Shown here: piece by piece, positions 25,634-34,648 of the stretch
Layout of the letters: each line of letters starts with the position of its first letter
Numbering within the stretch: the first letter of the stretch is position 1
Assembly (NCBI RefSeq): GCF_001746295.1
Contig: NZ_MJAH01000002.1
Location: forward strand, 399,842 to 463,841
Length of the DNA: 64,000 nt
Direction of reading: 5' to 3'
Origin: Streptomyces sp. LUP47B
Lineage (GTDB): Bacteria; Actinomycetota; Actinomycetes; Streptomycetales; Streptomycetaceae
Notes under the pieces: model-generated
What the model was told of the DNA's origin: nothing
What the model saw: the letters and a program-made list of their open reading frames with translations, nothing else
The model's database searches: none
Translations under genes and position numbers: made by a program

Positions 25634-26559
25634 CGGCCGACCTCCTCGGGGCGTTCCTGCTGGATCCAGTGTCCGCAACCGTCGAGGAGATGAGCGCCGC
25701 GCAGACCCGGCAGAGTGGTGGGGAAGGCGTCGATGGCGTCGGAGAGCCAGGTGGTGGAGGCGTCCAGGGTGCCGCCCAGGAAGAGAGAGGGCTGACGGAT
25801 CGCCGCGCCCGCGTGGGCCGCCAGATCCTTCCAGTCCCGGTCCATCGCGCGGTAGCGGTTCAGGGCACCGGTCAGGCCCGTGCGCTCGAACTCCCCTGCG
25901 TAGACGTCGAGATCGTCCTCGGTGAGCCAGGCCGGGAGGCGGTCGGTGGGGAAGCGGTCGCGGAGTCGGCCGCCGGGTGCGACGAAGTGGGGGTCGGCGG
26001 CCAGGGGCATGGTGTCGGCGGAGAGCGCGGCGTAGAAGCCGGCCAGCCAGCCGCGGACGTCCGGTTCGATCTCGCGCTCGGCCCGGCCGGGCTCCTGGAA
26101 GTAGGAGACGTAGAACTCCTCCGCCCCGCCGAGCCGCGCGAACACCTCGCTGGGGCGGGGGCCGCCGGGCGGGGTGTACGGCACGCTCAGCAGGGCGACC
26201 GCGTGGAAGACGTCCGGCCTGAGCAGCGCCGAGTGCGCGGCGATCGTCGCGCCCCAGTCGTGCCCGACGACCACCGCGGAACGCTCGCCGAGTGCCTCCA
26301 CCACGGCCGCGTTGTCCGCCACCAGCTCGGTCATCCGGTACGCCGCCACCGCCTCCGGCTTCGAGGAGCGGCCGTATCCGCGTACGTCCACGGCGACCGC
26401 GCGGTATCCGGCCGCGGCCAGCACCGGCAGCTGGTGGCGCCACGAGTACCAGGACTCCGGGAAGCCGTGCAGCAGCAGGACCAGGGGCCCGGTGCCCTGC
26501 TCCACGAGGTGGATCCGGCCGGCGGGACCGGGGACCAGACGGTGGGTGCGGTGCGGCAT
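25591..26559 (-). CDS. Alpha/beta hydrolase, epoxide-hydrolase type
   Basis: A 322-residue cytosolic enzyme from ATG 26559 with GGAGGA just upstream. The oxyanion motif HGFPESWYSW, the Asp nucleophile in GHDWGA, cap-domain Tyr in FYVSYFQEPG and the general-base His in GCGHWIQQERPEEV fit soluble epoxide hydrolases, which hydrate epoxides to diols via an ester intermediate. Length is normal for the family. It is divergent from the GNAT gene and overlaps the reductase gene by 43 bp at the 3-prime end. Confidence 0.92.
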   Translation of the reverse strand: MPHRTHRLVPGPAGRIHLVEQGTGPLVLLLHGFPESWYSWRHQLPVLAAAGYRAVAVDVRGYGRSSKPEAVAAYRMTELVADNAAVVEALGERSAVVVGHDWGATIAAHSALLRPDVFHAVALLSVPYTPPGGPRPSEVFARLGGAEEFYVSYFQEPGRAEREIEPDVRGWLAGFYAALSADTMPLAADPHFVAPGGRLRDRFPTDRLPAWLTEDDLDVYAGEFERTGLTGALNRYRAMDRDWKDLAAHAGAAIRQPSLFLGGTLDASTTWLSDAIDAFPTTLPGLRGAHLLDGCGHWIQQERPEEVGRHLTDWLGSLAAGR

Positions 26560-26709
26560 GTGTCCTCCGTGGGTACGGCGGTGACGGCTCACGGACTGCG
26601 GCTCACGGCGATCCTGCCAACGTACGGCGCGGGGGCGCGAGGTCTGTTGCCGGTTCGGCAAAACCGCAGGCCGGAGGCGTTGTCAGACCCGGCGCCTAAG
26701 GTGGCTGGC

Positions 26710-27222
26710 ATGGAGACGGAACAGGTGCGGCTGGTGCCCTGGGCGGAGGGCGACTTCTGGCTGCTGGAGCGGACCAACAGCCCGGAGATGACCGCCCATT
26801 TGGGCGGTCCCGAGAGCGAGGAGAAGCTCGTCGCACGGCATCGGCGGTACGTCGAGCTGTCGCCGGGGCAGATGTACCGCGTCACGCTCGCGGACAGCGG
26901 GGAGACCGTGGGCTCGGTGGGATTCTGGCAGCGTGAGTGGCGGGACTCCCTGATATGGGAGACAGGATGGGGGACCCTGCCGGAGTTCCAGGGACGGGGA
27001 CTGGCCGCGCAGGCGGCCCGCGCCGTCGTGGGGGAGGCACGGGCCGCCGGAGAGCACCGGTATCTGCACGCGTTCCCGAGCGTGGAGCACACCGCGTCGA
27101 ACGGTGTTTGTCGCCGTGCGGGTTTCACGCTGCTCGGACAGGCCGAGTTCGAGTACCCGAAGGGGCACTGGCTCACGTCGAACGACTGGCGGTTCGACCT
27201 GACGGGCGGCGACGGCGGCTGA
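26710..27222 (+). CDS. GNAT-family N-acetyltransferase
   Basis: A 170-residue protein from ATG 26710 (GTG 26701 also in frame). It has the GNAT layout: LVPWAEGDFWLLERTNS at the N-terminus, the acceptor-side strand VGSVGFWQREW, the acetyl-CoA pyrophosphate loop WGTLPEFQGRGLAAQAARAV (Q/RxxGxG/A), and the C-terminal ENxxS-equivalent HTASNGVCRRAGF. It probably acetylates an amine on a small molecule or protein; substrate unknown. It is convergent with the ketopantoate-reductase-like gene, 41 bp apart. Confidence 0.92.
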   Translation: METEQVRLVPWAEGDFWLLERTNSPEMTAHLGGPESEEKLVARHRRYVELSPGQMYRVTLADSGETVGSVGFWQREWRDSLIWETGWGTLPEFQGRGLAAQAARAVVGEARAAGEHRYLHAFPSVEHTASNGVCRRAGFTLLGQAEFEYPKGHWLTSNDWRFDLTGGDGG

Positions 27223-27263
27223 GGGGGCGCGTGAGGGCTGGCGGTGGCGGTCGGGGCGGGCCG

Positions 27264-28178
27264 TCAGCGGGCGGCGTCCGCCAACTCCCGTACCACCCGG
27301 GTCGCGACGGGCACCTTCAGCCCGTGCCGGTCCGCCGCGCGCAGCAAGGCCCCGCCGATCGCGTCCAGTTCGAGGGGGCGGCCCGCCTCTGCGTCGCGCT
27401 GCATCGAGGACTTCGTGCGGGGCGGGAAGGCGTCGTAGCGGGCGAGGGCCTGGGCCGGGTCGGCGGGGCCGCCGCAGGCCGCGCTGACCGCGGCGGTCTC
27501 CTCGACCAGGGTGGTCAGCTCCTCGCGGTGGCGGGTGCGGACCTCGCCGAGGGGGAGGCCGTGCAGGGTGGTGAGGAGGGCGAAGGGAGCGAGGAAGGAC
27601 ATCTTGGCCCACAGGGCGGCCGACTCGTCGTCCACGACACGGGTCCTGGGTCCGGCTTCGGCCAGGGCGGAGGCCAGTGCCTCGAGGCGCTCGCGGGGGA
27701 CGCCGTCGCCGGTCAGGTCGAGCTCGGCGAAAGGGCTGCCGTGCTCGATGACGCCCGGCGCGATCCGTGTCGACTCGACGCGGATCACCGCGGGGGCGAC
27801 TCGGTCCGGGCGGTAGCGGGTGCGCAGGGTCGCCGGGTGCTCCACGCCGTTCAGGAGGGGGACGACCAGGCTGTCGCCCAGGACGGTGGGCGGGACGCGG
27901 CCGAGGGCGGAGTGGAGGGAGGTGTGCTTGACGGCGATCAGGCAGGCGTCGACCGGTTCGCGCAGTTCGGTGTTGGCCTCCACGGGGCTGGTGAAGTCTC
28001 CGAAGGTGCCGCTGCGGACCTGGAGACCGGCCGTGCGCAGGGTGTTCGCCGTGTCGTCGCCCGCCAGGCAGATCACGCGGTGTCCGGCACGGGCGAGGAG
28101 AGCGGCGAGAAGGCCGCCGGTGCCGCCGGGGCCCAGGACGGCCAGGGTGAGTTTCCGGTGCGCGGAGTCGTGCGCCAT
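27264..28178 (-). CDS. Ketopantoate reductase family protein (PanE-like)
   Basis: A 304-residue NAD(P)-dependent dehydrogenase. The Rossmann motif LGPGGTGGLLAALLA is at residues ~15-29. Catalytic Lys is likely in AVKHTSL, followed by NGVEH; a second conserved Lys precedes SSMQRDAEAGRPLELDAIGG, the substrate-side PanE/ApbA signature. It reduces ketopantoate or a similar 2-keto acid with NADPH. An upstream in-frame extension exists, but ATG 28178 fits the family start and has GAGGA upstream. It is divergent from the DUF2277 gene. Whether it is the pantothenate enzyme cannot be told from context. Confidence 0.9.
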   Translation of the reverse strand: MAHDSAHRKLTLAVLGPGGTGGLLAALLARAGHRVICLAGDDTANTLRTAGLQVRSGTFGDFTSPVEANTELREPVDACLIAVKHTSLHSALGRVPPTVLGDSLVVPLLNGVEHPATLRTRYRPDRVAPAVIRVESTRIAPGVIEHGSPFAELDLTGDGVPRERLEALASALAEAGPRTRVVDDESAALWAKMSFLAPFALLTTLHGLPLGEVRTRHREELTTLVEETAAVSAACGGPADPAQALARYDAFPPRTKSSMQRDAEAGRPLELDAIGGALLRAADRHGLKVPVATRVVRELADAAR

Positions 28179-28295
28179 GTCGGATTGTTCCTCTCGTCGG
28201 TCGGCCCCGGAACCGGTGGCCGCCTCGTCGAGGATCATGACATTCGGAACGGGCGGACGGAAGCGCCGATCCGCTCGGGGAGGGAGACTGTCGGT

Positions 28296-28526
28296 ATGTG
28301 CCGCAGTATCAAGACGCTTCGTCCGCCGGTGTTGCCCGAGGAAGCGACGGAGGAGGAGATCCGCGCCGCCGCGCTTCAGTACGTGCGCAAGGTGTCGGGC
28401 TTCCGGGCCCCCGCCGCCCACAACCAGGAGGTCTTCGACCGGGCCGTGGAGGTGATCGCGGAGGCCACGGCGGAATTGCTGGCGGGGCTGGAGATCCGCG
28501 GAGCGGCTCGCCGCGAGGCGGGGTGA
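28296..28526 (+). CDS. DUF2277 domain protein
   Basis: A 76-residue soluble protein that matches the DUF2277 pattern: MCRSIKTLRPP at the start, then EIRAAALQYVRKVSGFRAPAAHN and a closing helix TAELLAGLEIRG. Family function is unknown; the invariant Met-Cys-Arg start and the VRKVSGFRxPxxxN helix suggest a small nucleic-acid or protein adaptor (speculative). ATG 28296 has AGGGAG upstream. The 3-prime gap that follows is filled by tandem repeats. Confidence 0.92.
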   Translation: MCRSIKTLRPPVLPEEATEEEIRAAALQYVRKVSGFRAPAAHNQEVFDRAVEVIAEATAELLAGLEIRGAARREAG

Positions 28527-28597
28527 CCTGCGCCGGCGTGGGGCGCGGGGGTCGACCGGGATAGCTCGTACTCGCCGCCGGACGTGGGCGGCTTCGC

Positions 28598-29170
28598 GTG
28601 GACCTGCCTGGGCGCCCGGGGCGGTGTGCATGTGCGGCTCCCCCGAGCGGGCGCTACGAGCCCCCACCGGCCCGTAGCCGACGGCGTCAGCTGGACCTGC
28701 CTGGGCGCGGGGCCGTGCGGGTGCGTGGCTTCGCCGAGTGGTCGCGGCCGGACTCACCGGTCCGCGGCGGAGGTACGTACGCGCTGTGCCGCTGCAACTG
28801 GACCTGCCTTGGGGCGCGGGGCGGTGTGCATGTGCGGCTCCGCTGGGTGGGCGTGACTACCCCCCACCCGCCCGCAGCCGTCGGCCTCAGCTGGACCTGC
28901 CTGGGGGACGCGGGGCTGTGTGCGTGTGCGGCTTCGCCGAGTGTTCGCGGCCGGCCCCACCGGCTTGGGGCCGACGTACGTACGCCCTGTGCGGCCACAG
29001 CTTGACCTGCCCCGGGGCGGGGCCGTGTGCGTGGCTTCGCCATGGTCGCGGCCGGGCCCACCGGTGCAGCTTCAGCCGGACCCTGGGGCCCGGGGCGGCG
29101 TGCATTTACTGCGCCGCAGCGTGGGCGCGGCCAGCCCCGCCGACCAGCACTCACCGGCCCGCAGCCGACG
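28598..29170. repeat. Six degenerate ~100-bp repeats in convergent gap
   Basis: The core TGGACCTGCC followed by GGGGC and GTGTGCATGTGCGGCT-like sequence recurs at 28599, 28692, 28799, 28892, 29003 (as TTGACCTGCC) and in decayed form near 29076. Spacing alternates between about 93 and 107-111 bp, so the higher-order unit is about 200 bp with two subtypes. Subtypes differ after the core (CTCCGC against CTTCGCCGAGTG). The array fills the 669-bp gap between the convergent DUF2277 and DedA genes. No flanking coding sequence is copied as far as I can see, and no intact gene is present. Confidence 0.85.
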
Positions 29171-29195
29171 TAGATCCCGCTGCCGTCCTCGGCCG

Positions 29196-29807
29196 CTATC
29201 GCGCTTGCGCCGGCTCCGGGCGTCGGCGCATCACGTACGCCGCCGCCGCTCCCGCACCGAACAGTGCCGCCACCGAGACCCCCGTCGCCAGCCAGGTCGC
29301 CCCCAGCCAGTGCGCGCCGAAGTAGCCGAGGGCGACGCTGTACGCGGCCCAGGACAGGCCCGCGAGGGCGGACCAGGGGAGGAAGTCACGGGCTCGGCGG
29401 TGGGCGGTGCCGGCGAGGAGGGAGACCACCGAGCGGCCGGCCGGGGCGAAGCGGGCGAGGACCACCAGGGCCCCGCCGCCCGCGGAAAGCGCGTCGCCGA
29501 GACGTTCCTGCGCCGTGGTGAGGCGACGCGAGCGGGCGATCGCGCGGTCGAGGCGCTCACCGCCCCGGAAGGCGAGGCGGTACGCCGCCAGGTCGCCCAG
29601 GACGGAGGCGGTGGTCGCGCAGAGGATGAGGGCCATCACGTCCGGGACCTTGCCGGTCGCCGCGCTGCCCGCGGCCGCGGCCGTCGCGGCCGTGATGACC
29701 AGCACCCCGCTGGGCAGCAACGGCACGAACACGTCGAGGAGCACCGACAGCGCGACCATGGCGTAGATCCATGGACTGCCGGTCAGTGACCCCAGATTCT
29801 CCAGCAC
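29196..29807 (-). CDS. DedA family membrane protein, second copy
   Basis: A 203-residue polytopic membrane protein from GTG 29807 with GGGGAG upstream. It shows the DedA fold: an N-terminal membrane segment with LLDVFVPLLPSGVLVI (re-entrant Pro/Ser), an ATTASVLGDLAAYRL helix, and VLARFAPAGRSVVSLLAG as the central Arg-containing signature. It is clearly diverged from the 7.6-kb DedA. Role: membrane lipid carrier homeostasis by family analogy. The 3-prime side faces the repeat array. Confidence 0.91.
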   Translation of the reverse strand: MLENLGSLTGSPWIYAMVALSVLLDVFVPLLPSGVLVITAATAAAAGSAATGKVPDVMALILCATTASVLGDLAAYRLAFRGGERLDRAIARSRRLTTAQERLGDALSAGGGALVVLARFAPAGRSVVSLLAGTAHRRARDFLPWSALAGLSWAAYSVALGYFGAHWLGATWLATGVSVAALFGAGAAAAYVMRRRPEPAQAR

Positions 29808-29973
29808 CGCGACTCCCCGTGATTCCCCCGTAGACAGCCATACAGCGTACGCGGGGGCTGGGGCAGGAGATTCACGGGGGGCTCATGAGATGGGTACGGC
29901 ATGTTCACCCGGCTGCCGCGCCCGAACCGCGTCGGTGTCCTCCCGGACGTACCGATGCCCTCCCGAACGCACC

Positions 29974-30007
29974 GGTGCCCTCCCCCACGGACGCGGGAGA
30001 GGGCACC
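29974..30007 (-). terminator. Hairpin terminator after DoxX gene
   Basis: GGTGCCCTC at 29974-29982 pairs with GAGGGCACC at 29999-30007 with partial extension of the stem. It lies 13 bases downstream of the DoxX stop on the minus strand. A partial copy of the same arm (GATGCCCTCCCGAACGCACC) lies just to the left. Confidence 0.6.
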
Positions 30008-30020
30008 GTACGCGATCGCC

Positions 30021-30470
30021 TCAGACGGCGACGGGCTCCGCCGCCGGCTTCCGCTCCTCGGCCGAGCGCTTCGCGAACAGCCGGTCAAGGCCGAACGCGC
30101 CGGACCCGGTGAAGACCAGCAGCAGGAAGGCCCAGCTGAACATCGCCGCGGCCTCGCCGCCGTTCTCCATGGGCCACAGGGCCATGGGCTGGTGCACCTT
30201 GAAGTACGCGTACGCCATGGATCCCGCGGCGACGAACGCGGCGAATCGCGTGCCCAGGCCGAGCAGTACGAGGCCGCCGCCGACGAGCTGGATCACGGCC
30301 GCGTACCAACCCGGCCAGGTGCCCGCTTCGAGGGTGCCCCCGTCGGTGCCCGGAACACCGCCGAAGACACCGAAGAGGGAGGCGGCGCCGTGACAGAGGA
30401 AGAGCAGGCCGACGACGATGCGGTAGAGGCCGAGGGCGTATGGCTGGGCGCTGTTCAGGCGTCCGGTCAT
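30021..30470 (-). CDS. DoxX family membrane protein
   Basis: A 149-residue protein with four membrane helices. DoxX features: LGLYRIVVGLLFLCHGAASLFGVFGG in helix 1, WPGWYAAVIQLVGGGLVLLGLGTRFAAF, then MAYAYFKVHQPMALWPMENGGEAAAMFSWAFLLLVFTG. ATG 30470 follows AAGGAG; a longer in-frame start is less likely. DoxX proteins associate with redox or thiol homeostasis in actinobacteria (family knowledge). Downstream of the FAD protein gene on the same strand, 86 bp apart, possibly co-transcribed. Confidence 0.92.
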   Translation of the reverse strand: MTGRLNSAQPYALGLYRIVVGLLFLCHGAASLFGVFGGVPGTDGGTLEAGTWPGWYAAVIQLVGGGLVLLGLGTRFAAFVAAGSMAYAYFKVHQPMALWPMENGGEAAAMFSWAFLLLVFTGSGAFGLDRLFAKRSAEERKPAAEPVAV

Positions 30471-30556
30471 TGTGGGGGACTCCTTCGGTCGGGTCGGTCC
30501 CACAGGGGGTTGCCCCAGGGGGATGGAACCGAGTCAGCCATCCACGGTAGGGGCCC

Positions 30557-32770
30557 CTAATCAATGCTTGCTAGTTCAACATTTGGCCACTCGTTTGCCC
30601 CTTTGGTCCCTCCTGTTTCGCTCGCCGTCGCACGTAGAACGGCTCTGGCCACCGCATCGGCGTCCGAAAGCGTGACCGAATCCACCCCTGGCCGGGCGCC
30701 CGCCGCGGTCACCCAGTGCACCCCTTCCGTGGGCACACCGAAGGCGAACCGCCTTGCATGAGCCTGTCCTTGACGGTCAATCAGGTGATACGGCCGCCGG
30801 GTGACGTCCAGGCCGCCGGTTTCGTAGCCGTCGACGGTGTGCGGCCGGCACTGGCCCGTCTTCAGCATCCGGGCGAGCAGTTCGTCGGCGGTGCGTCGCA
30901 GATCGGGCTCCGGAAGACGCGCCTCTATGAGGGTCGTCACGTGTACGGCGGACCCCGGCACCTCGGGCGAGCGGGCCACCCAAGTGCCGTCCGCCTCGCG
31001 GACCTCCAGGCGGGGGCCAAGCACCTCCACGGTGCCCGCTTCGATCAGCGCGGTCAGTTCCTCGATGCGGCGGCGGGGCGGGCCGATGGAGAGAAAGGCG
31101 TTGAGAGGGGTGTACCAGCGGTCCAGGTGGTCCCGGCGCGACGGGCCCGACAGGCCGCCGTGGTCGACGATTTGCCGCAGTTCGTTGCGCAGGTCACGCA
31201 GGACGTCGAGGGCCGCCTTCAGAGGGCCGGCGACGTTGCCGAGCGCGGCCTGGGCGGCGTCCTGGCGCAGATGGTCCAGGAGCCAGTGCCGCCAGCTGCC
31301 GGGGTCCGTGAAGGTCTGTCCGGTGTACGGCCGTGAAATGCGGTCCCAGGACCAGCGGTCGGCGTGCGGGACGCCGAACTCGTCCAGTACGGCGGCCTCT
31401 TCGGGGCCGCGGTGCTCCGTCGCGAGGAAGCGGTCCCTGAACTCCCTGTTATCGAGGAGGGCTTCGTAGTAGACCGTCTCCACCTCCTTTGCCACCAGCG
31501 GCCATATCTCCGTGAGGAAGTCGGGGGCCTCGCCGGAGTCGGCGCGTTTGCGGAAGCGGGCGATCGTCTCGTCGGTGAGGACGAGGGGGAGGTGGCGGCC
31601 GTAGGGGCCCTTGGCGTTGTCGCCGCGTGCCTGGTACGGGATGCCGCGGCGCGAACCGGCGTACAGGCGCGGCTCGTTGCCGGAGGAGAGATAGCGCAGG
31701 GTACCGGTGCCCGAGCGGACGAAACGGCCACCGCGGCCGGTGGTCAGAAGGGCCATGTGGTCGAAGAAGTTCAGGCCCAGGCCGCGCAGCAGCACCAGCT
31801 CGTGCGGCCGGATGCGGGACAGGTCCACGTCGGCAGGGTTGGCGGGCGGGACGTGGTGCAGACCGTGGCGTTCGGCGTGGGCGCTGTGGCCGCGCCGGGG
31901 GGCGTCGGCGACGACCGGCAGATGCCCCTGGGCGAGGACCACGGCCGACAGTCCGTGCAGCGCGGTCCCGTCGTCCAGCGTCACCGTCTGCCGCCCGTCG
32001 ACGGCGTCATCGACCCGCACGGCCCGCGCCGCGTGCACCTCCACGCGCACGGCCTCGGGTGCCTGCCGCACGGTCCGCGCGAACACCCACTCCAGATAAC
32101 GCCCGTACTGAACACGGCTCGGATAGTCGTCGGGCCCGAGCGGGTCGCCCGGGGTCGAACCCGCGCCGACCCCCGAATCCCCGCCGGACCACGGCACGTG
32201 GCGGAGGTCGGGCGCTCCGCCGGTCCGTGCCCGTCCGGCGTGGGGGGACCCGTGGGGCTCCGCCGGTCCGGGGTCGGGGATCCCGCCAAGCTCCGCGGGT
32301 CCGGGGTCGAGCATCCCGTCGAATCCCGCCCGTTCGGCACCGGTTTCCGGCCCGTCGTCCCGTCGTGGCTCCTCCTCGGCACTGCACCCTGCCTCCTCCT
32401 TCGCCCCCCACCCCCCGCACGCCCACTCGTGCAGGCTCGGCCCCGGGCGTATCGGCCCCGCGCAGTCCACGCTCTCGTCGGTGAACAGGGTGACCTGGGA
32501 GGCCACCGTGTTCATCAGGAGGTCCGGGGACTGGGTGGGGCGCCATACGCGGCCGGGGCCCGGTGGGGACGGGTCGATGACGTGGACCGTCAAGTGGGCG
32601 CCGGGCGGGAGGAGTTCGGGGGCGGAGGCGCAGAGGCGTTCCAGGACGCTGGTGCCGCGGGGCCCCGCGCCGACCAGGGCGACGGAGACGGGCGCGTGGT
32701 CCGTGGTCGGTGCGGGCAAGAGCGGGACTCCCGGGCGTGTGGGGCGCGTGGCGGAGCCGTGGAGCTCCAC
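30557..32770 (-). CDS. Large FAD/NAD(P)-binding protein (NAD_binding_9 type)
   Basis: A 737-residue cytosolic flavoprotein from GTG 32770. The N-terminal dinucleotide motif is VALVGAGPRGTSVLERL, followed by GPGRVWRPTQSPDLLMNT, typical of the FAD-NAD(P)-binding family with lysine N-oxygenase-like folds. A Gly/Pro/Asp-rich low-complexity insert occupies about residues 120-210 (DPGPAELGG, DPGPAEPHG), absent from the fold core. Later blocks VLAQGHLP and GLGLNFFDHMALLTTGRGG complete the FAD domain; the C-terminal half is helical. Substrate unknown; such proteins may be oxygenases or reductases. Confidence 0.88.
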   Translation of the reverse strand: MELHGSATRPTRPGVPLLPAPTTDHAPVSVALVGAGPRGTSVLERLCASAPELLPPGAHLTVHVIDPSPPGPGRVWRPTQSPDLLMNTVASQVTLFTDESVDCAGPIRPGPSLHEWACGGWGAKEEAGCSAEEEPRRDDGPETGAERAGFDGMLDPGPAELGGIPDPGPAEPHGSPHAGRARTGGAPDLRHVPWSGGDSGVGAGSTPGDPLGPDDYPSRVQYGRYLEWVFARTVRQAPEAVRVEVHAARAVRVDDAVDGRQTVTLDDGTALHGLSAVVLAQGHLPVVADAPRRGHSAHAERHGLHHVPPANPADVDLSRIRPHELVLLRGLGLNFFDHMALLTTGRGGRFVRSGTGTLRYLSSGNEPRLYAGSRRGIPYQARGDNAKGPYGRHLPLVLTDETIARFRKRADSGEAPDFLTEIWPLVAKEVETVYYEALLDNREFRDRFLATEHRGPEEAAVLDEFGVPHADRWSWDRISRPYTGQTFTDPGSWRHWLLDHLRQDAAQAALGNVAGPLKAALDVLRDLRNELRQIVDHGGLSGPSRRDHLDRWYTPLNAFLSIGPPRRRIEELTALIEAGTVEVLGPRLEVREADGTWVARSPEVPGSAVHVTTLIEARLPEPDLRRTADELLARMLKTGQCRPHTVDGYETGGLDVTRRPYHLIDRQGQAHARRFAFGVPTEGVHWVTAAGARPGVDSVTLSDADAVARAVLRATASETGGTKGANEWPNVELASID

Positions 32771-32897
32771 CGGAAGCGGACGGTCCGCCTCATCATGCCG
32801 TCGGGAGTACGGGGTGCCGAGCCCGGAGGGCCTGGACTGTGGGATGCATCACGAGCATCCCGTGCCACAGGCGCAGCAAACGGCCGGAAGGAGCCGA

Positions 32898-34577
32898 TTA
32901 CCGGGCGAGCCGGGACGCCTCGCGCCCGCTCCCCCCGGTGAGTTCGGACTCCGAGACCGTCACCAGCCGCGTCCGCCCCTGGCCCGACTCCCGCGCCTGG
33001 TCCAGCCGCAGCCGCGCCGAACGCCCGCTCAGGGTCAGCGTCATGAGCTGGTTGCCGAACCACGGTCCTCCCGTGTGCCGCCAGGAGACCGGCGGTTGCT
33101 CGCAGCCGCCGTGCCGGGCGAGCAGCCGCCCGAGCGCCCGCGCGGTCGCGCTCCAGCCGAAGCGGAAGCCGAACCGGATATAGCTGGGGACGGAGTTGTG
33201 CACGGGGGAGCAGGTGAGCTGGAGGACGCGGGCCTCCGGGCCGCCGGAGTGCCACTTCGGCTCGGCCACGTACGCGTGGTGCACGTCCCCCGACAGCACC
33301 AGCACCGTCGCCGGCGCCTCGGGCCCCGAGCCCACCTCGGCGATCAGGTCCGCCAGCGCCGCGAAGGACGCCGGGAACGCCGCCCAGTGCTCCAGGTCCG
33401 CCTTCCGCCGCAGATCCTCCCCGAACCGGGCCCACCGCGCCCCGCGGTCCCCCCGGCACAGCGCGGCGTCCCACGCCTCGGCGTCGTGCACCAGATGCGG
33501 CAGCAGCCAGGGCAGCGACGTGCCGATCAGGAGGTGGTCGTAGGAGGCGCGCTCCTCCAGCACCTGGTCGCGCAGCCACTCGGCCTCGCCGGGGTCCAGC
33601 ATCGAGCGGTTCTCCTCGTCGAGGACGCGGGCCGCGCGGGAGTCCACCATGAGCAGCCGCGTCCGGCCGAAGTCGCGCCGGTAACTCCAGCGCACGGTGG
33701 CCGCGTCGGCCTCCGCCCTGCAGGCGAAGGCGCGCAACTCGTCGGTGCCGTCCGCGGATCGGCGTACGACGGAGTAGAGCGGGTCGGTGTCCAGCGCGGC
33801 CGGGGAGAGGTTGCCCAGGTGCTGGTAGACCCAGTACGACATCAGGCCGCTCAGCAGCCGCTCCCGCCACCACGAGACGGTGCGCATGTCCTCGACCCAG
33901 GAGGCGGAGGTGTTCCAGTCGTCGATGACGTCGTGGTCGTCGAAGATCATGCAGCTGGGCACGGTGGACAGCAGCCAGCGCACCTCGGGGTCGAGCCAGG
34001 ACTCGTAGTAGAGGTGGGTGTACTCCTCGTAGTCCGCCACCTGGTTGCCCGGCGGGTCGCTCGGATCGCGGCGTGCGGCCAGCCAGCTCTGGGTGGCCCG
34101 GGAGGTCTCGTCGGCGTAGACCTGGTCGCCCAGCAGCAGGAGGACGTCCGGCCGTTCGCCCTCCGGCTCGGCGGCGATACGGGCCGCGAGGGTGTCCAGG
34201 GCGTCGGGGCCCACGGGGTCCTTCTCGCCCTTCGGGGGCGCGGCCCAGCGGCAGGAACCGAAGGCGACGCGGACGGTGTCGGTGTCGGCGGGCGTGTGGA
34301 TGACGGACGGCGGAAACCCCGAGTAGGGGGCGTCGGACAGGGGCCACACGCGCGTGTCGTCCAGGAACACCTCGTACGACCGCTCGGTGTCCGGAGCCAG
34401 GCCGTCGACCGGGACGAGCGCGTAGTAGTGGCCCGCGATCTGGAAGGTGGGCGCCTCGCCGCCGGTGCCGTCCGAGCAGCGCACCTCGGCGGTGCACGGA
34501 CGGCTCGTCTCGACCCACACGGTCGCGGACGAGCCGTCGACGTACCTGAGCAGTGGTCCCAGCCGCAGTTCGGCCAC
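32898..34577 (-). CDS. PhoD-like metallophosphatase without signal peptide
   Basis: A 559-residue protein from GTG 34577 with GGAGGAGGA upstream. An N-terminal beta-sandwich (LGPLLRYVDGSSATVWVETS) precedes the metallophosphatase core: VAFGSCRWAAPP, LLLLGDQVYADE, IFDDHDVIDDWN and VLSGDVHHAYVAE. No Sec or Tat signal is seen, in contrast to the PhoD at 8.6 kb, so it is probably cytosolic. The FDDHDVxDDWN and GDVHHAYVAE motifs identify the PhoD/DUF7800-type subgroup. Substrate unknown; phosphodiester or phosphonate-like compounds are plausible. Confidence 0.91.
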   Translation of the reverse strand: MAELRLGPLLRYVDGSSATVWVETSRPCTAEVRCSDGTGGEAPTFQIAGHYYALVPVDGLAPDTERSYEVFLDDTRVWPLSDAPYSGFPPSVIHTPADTDTVRVAFGSCRWAAPPKGEKDPVGPDALDTLAARIAAEPEGERPDVLLLLGDQVYADETSRATQSWLAARRDPSDPPGNQVADYEEYTHLYYESWLDPEVRWLLSTVPSCMIFDDHDVIDDWNTSASWVEDMRTVSWWRERLLSGLMSYWVYQHLGNLSPAALDTDPLYSVVRRSADGTDELRAFACRAEADAATVRWSYRRDFGRTRLLMVDSRAARVLDEENRSMLDPGEAEWLRDQVLEERASYDHLLIGTSLPWLLPHLVHDAEAWDAALCRGDRGARWARFGEDLRRKADLEHWAAFPASFAALADLIAEVGSGPEAPATVLVLSGDVHHAYVAEPKWHSGGPEARVLQLTCSPVHNSVPSYIRFGFRFGWSATARALGRLLARHGGCEQPPVSWRHTGGPWFGNQLMTLTLSGRSARLRLDQARESGQGRTRLVTVSESELTGGSGREASRLAR

Positions 34578-34648
34578 GTGATCCTCCTCCGTCGCCCCGT
34601 ACGGTACGGAACGGCGGAGGTCCGCGGGGAGGTTCCGTTACGTAATCG

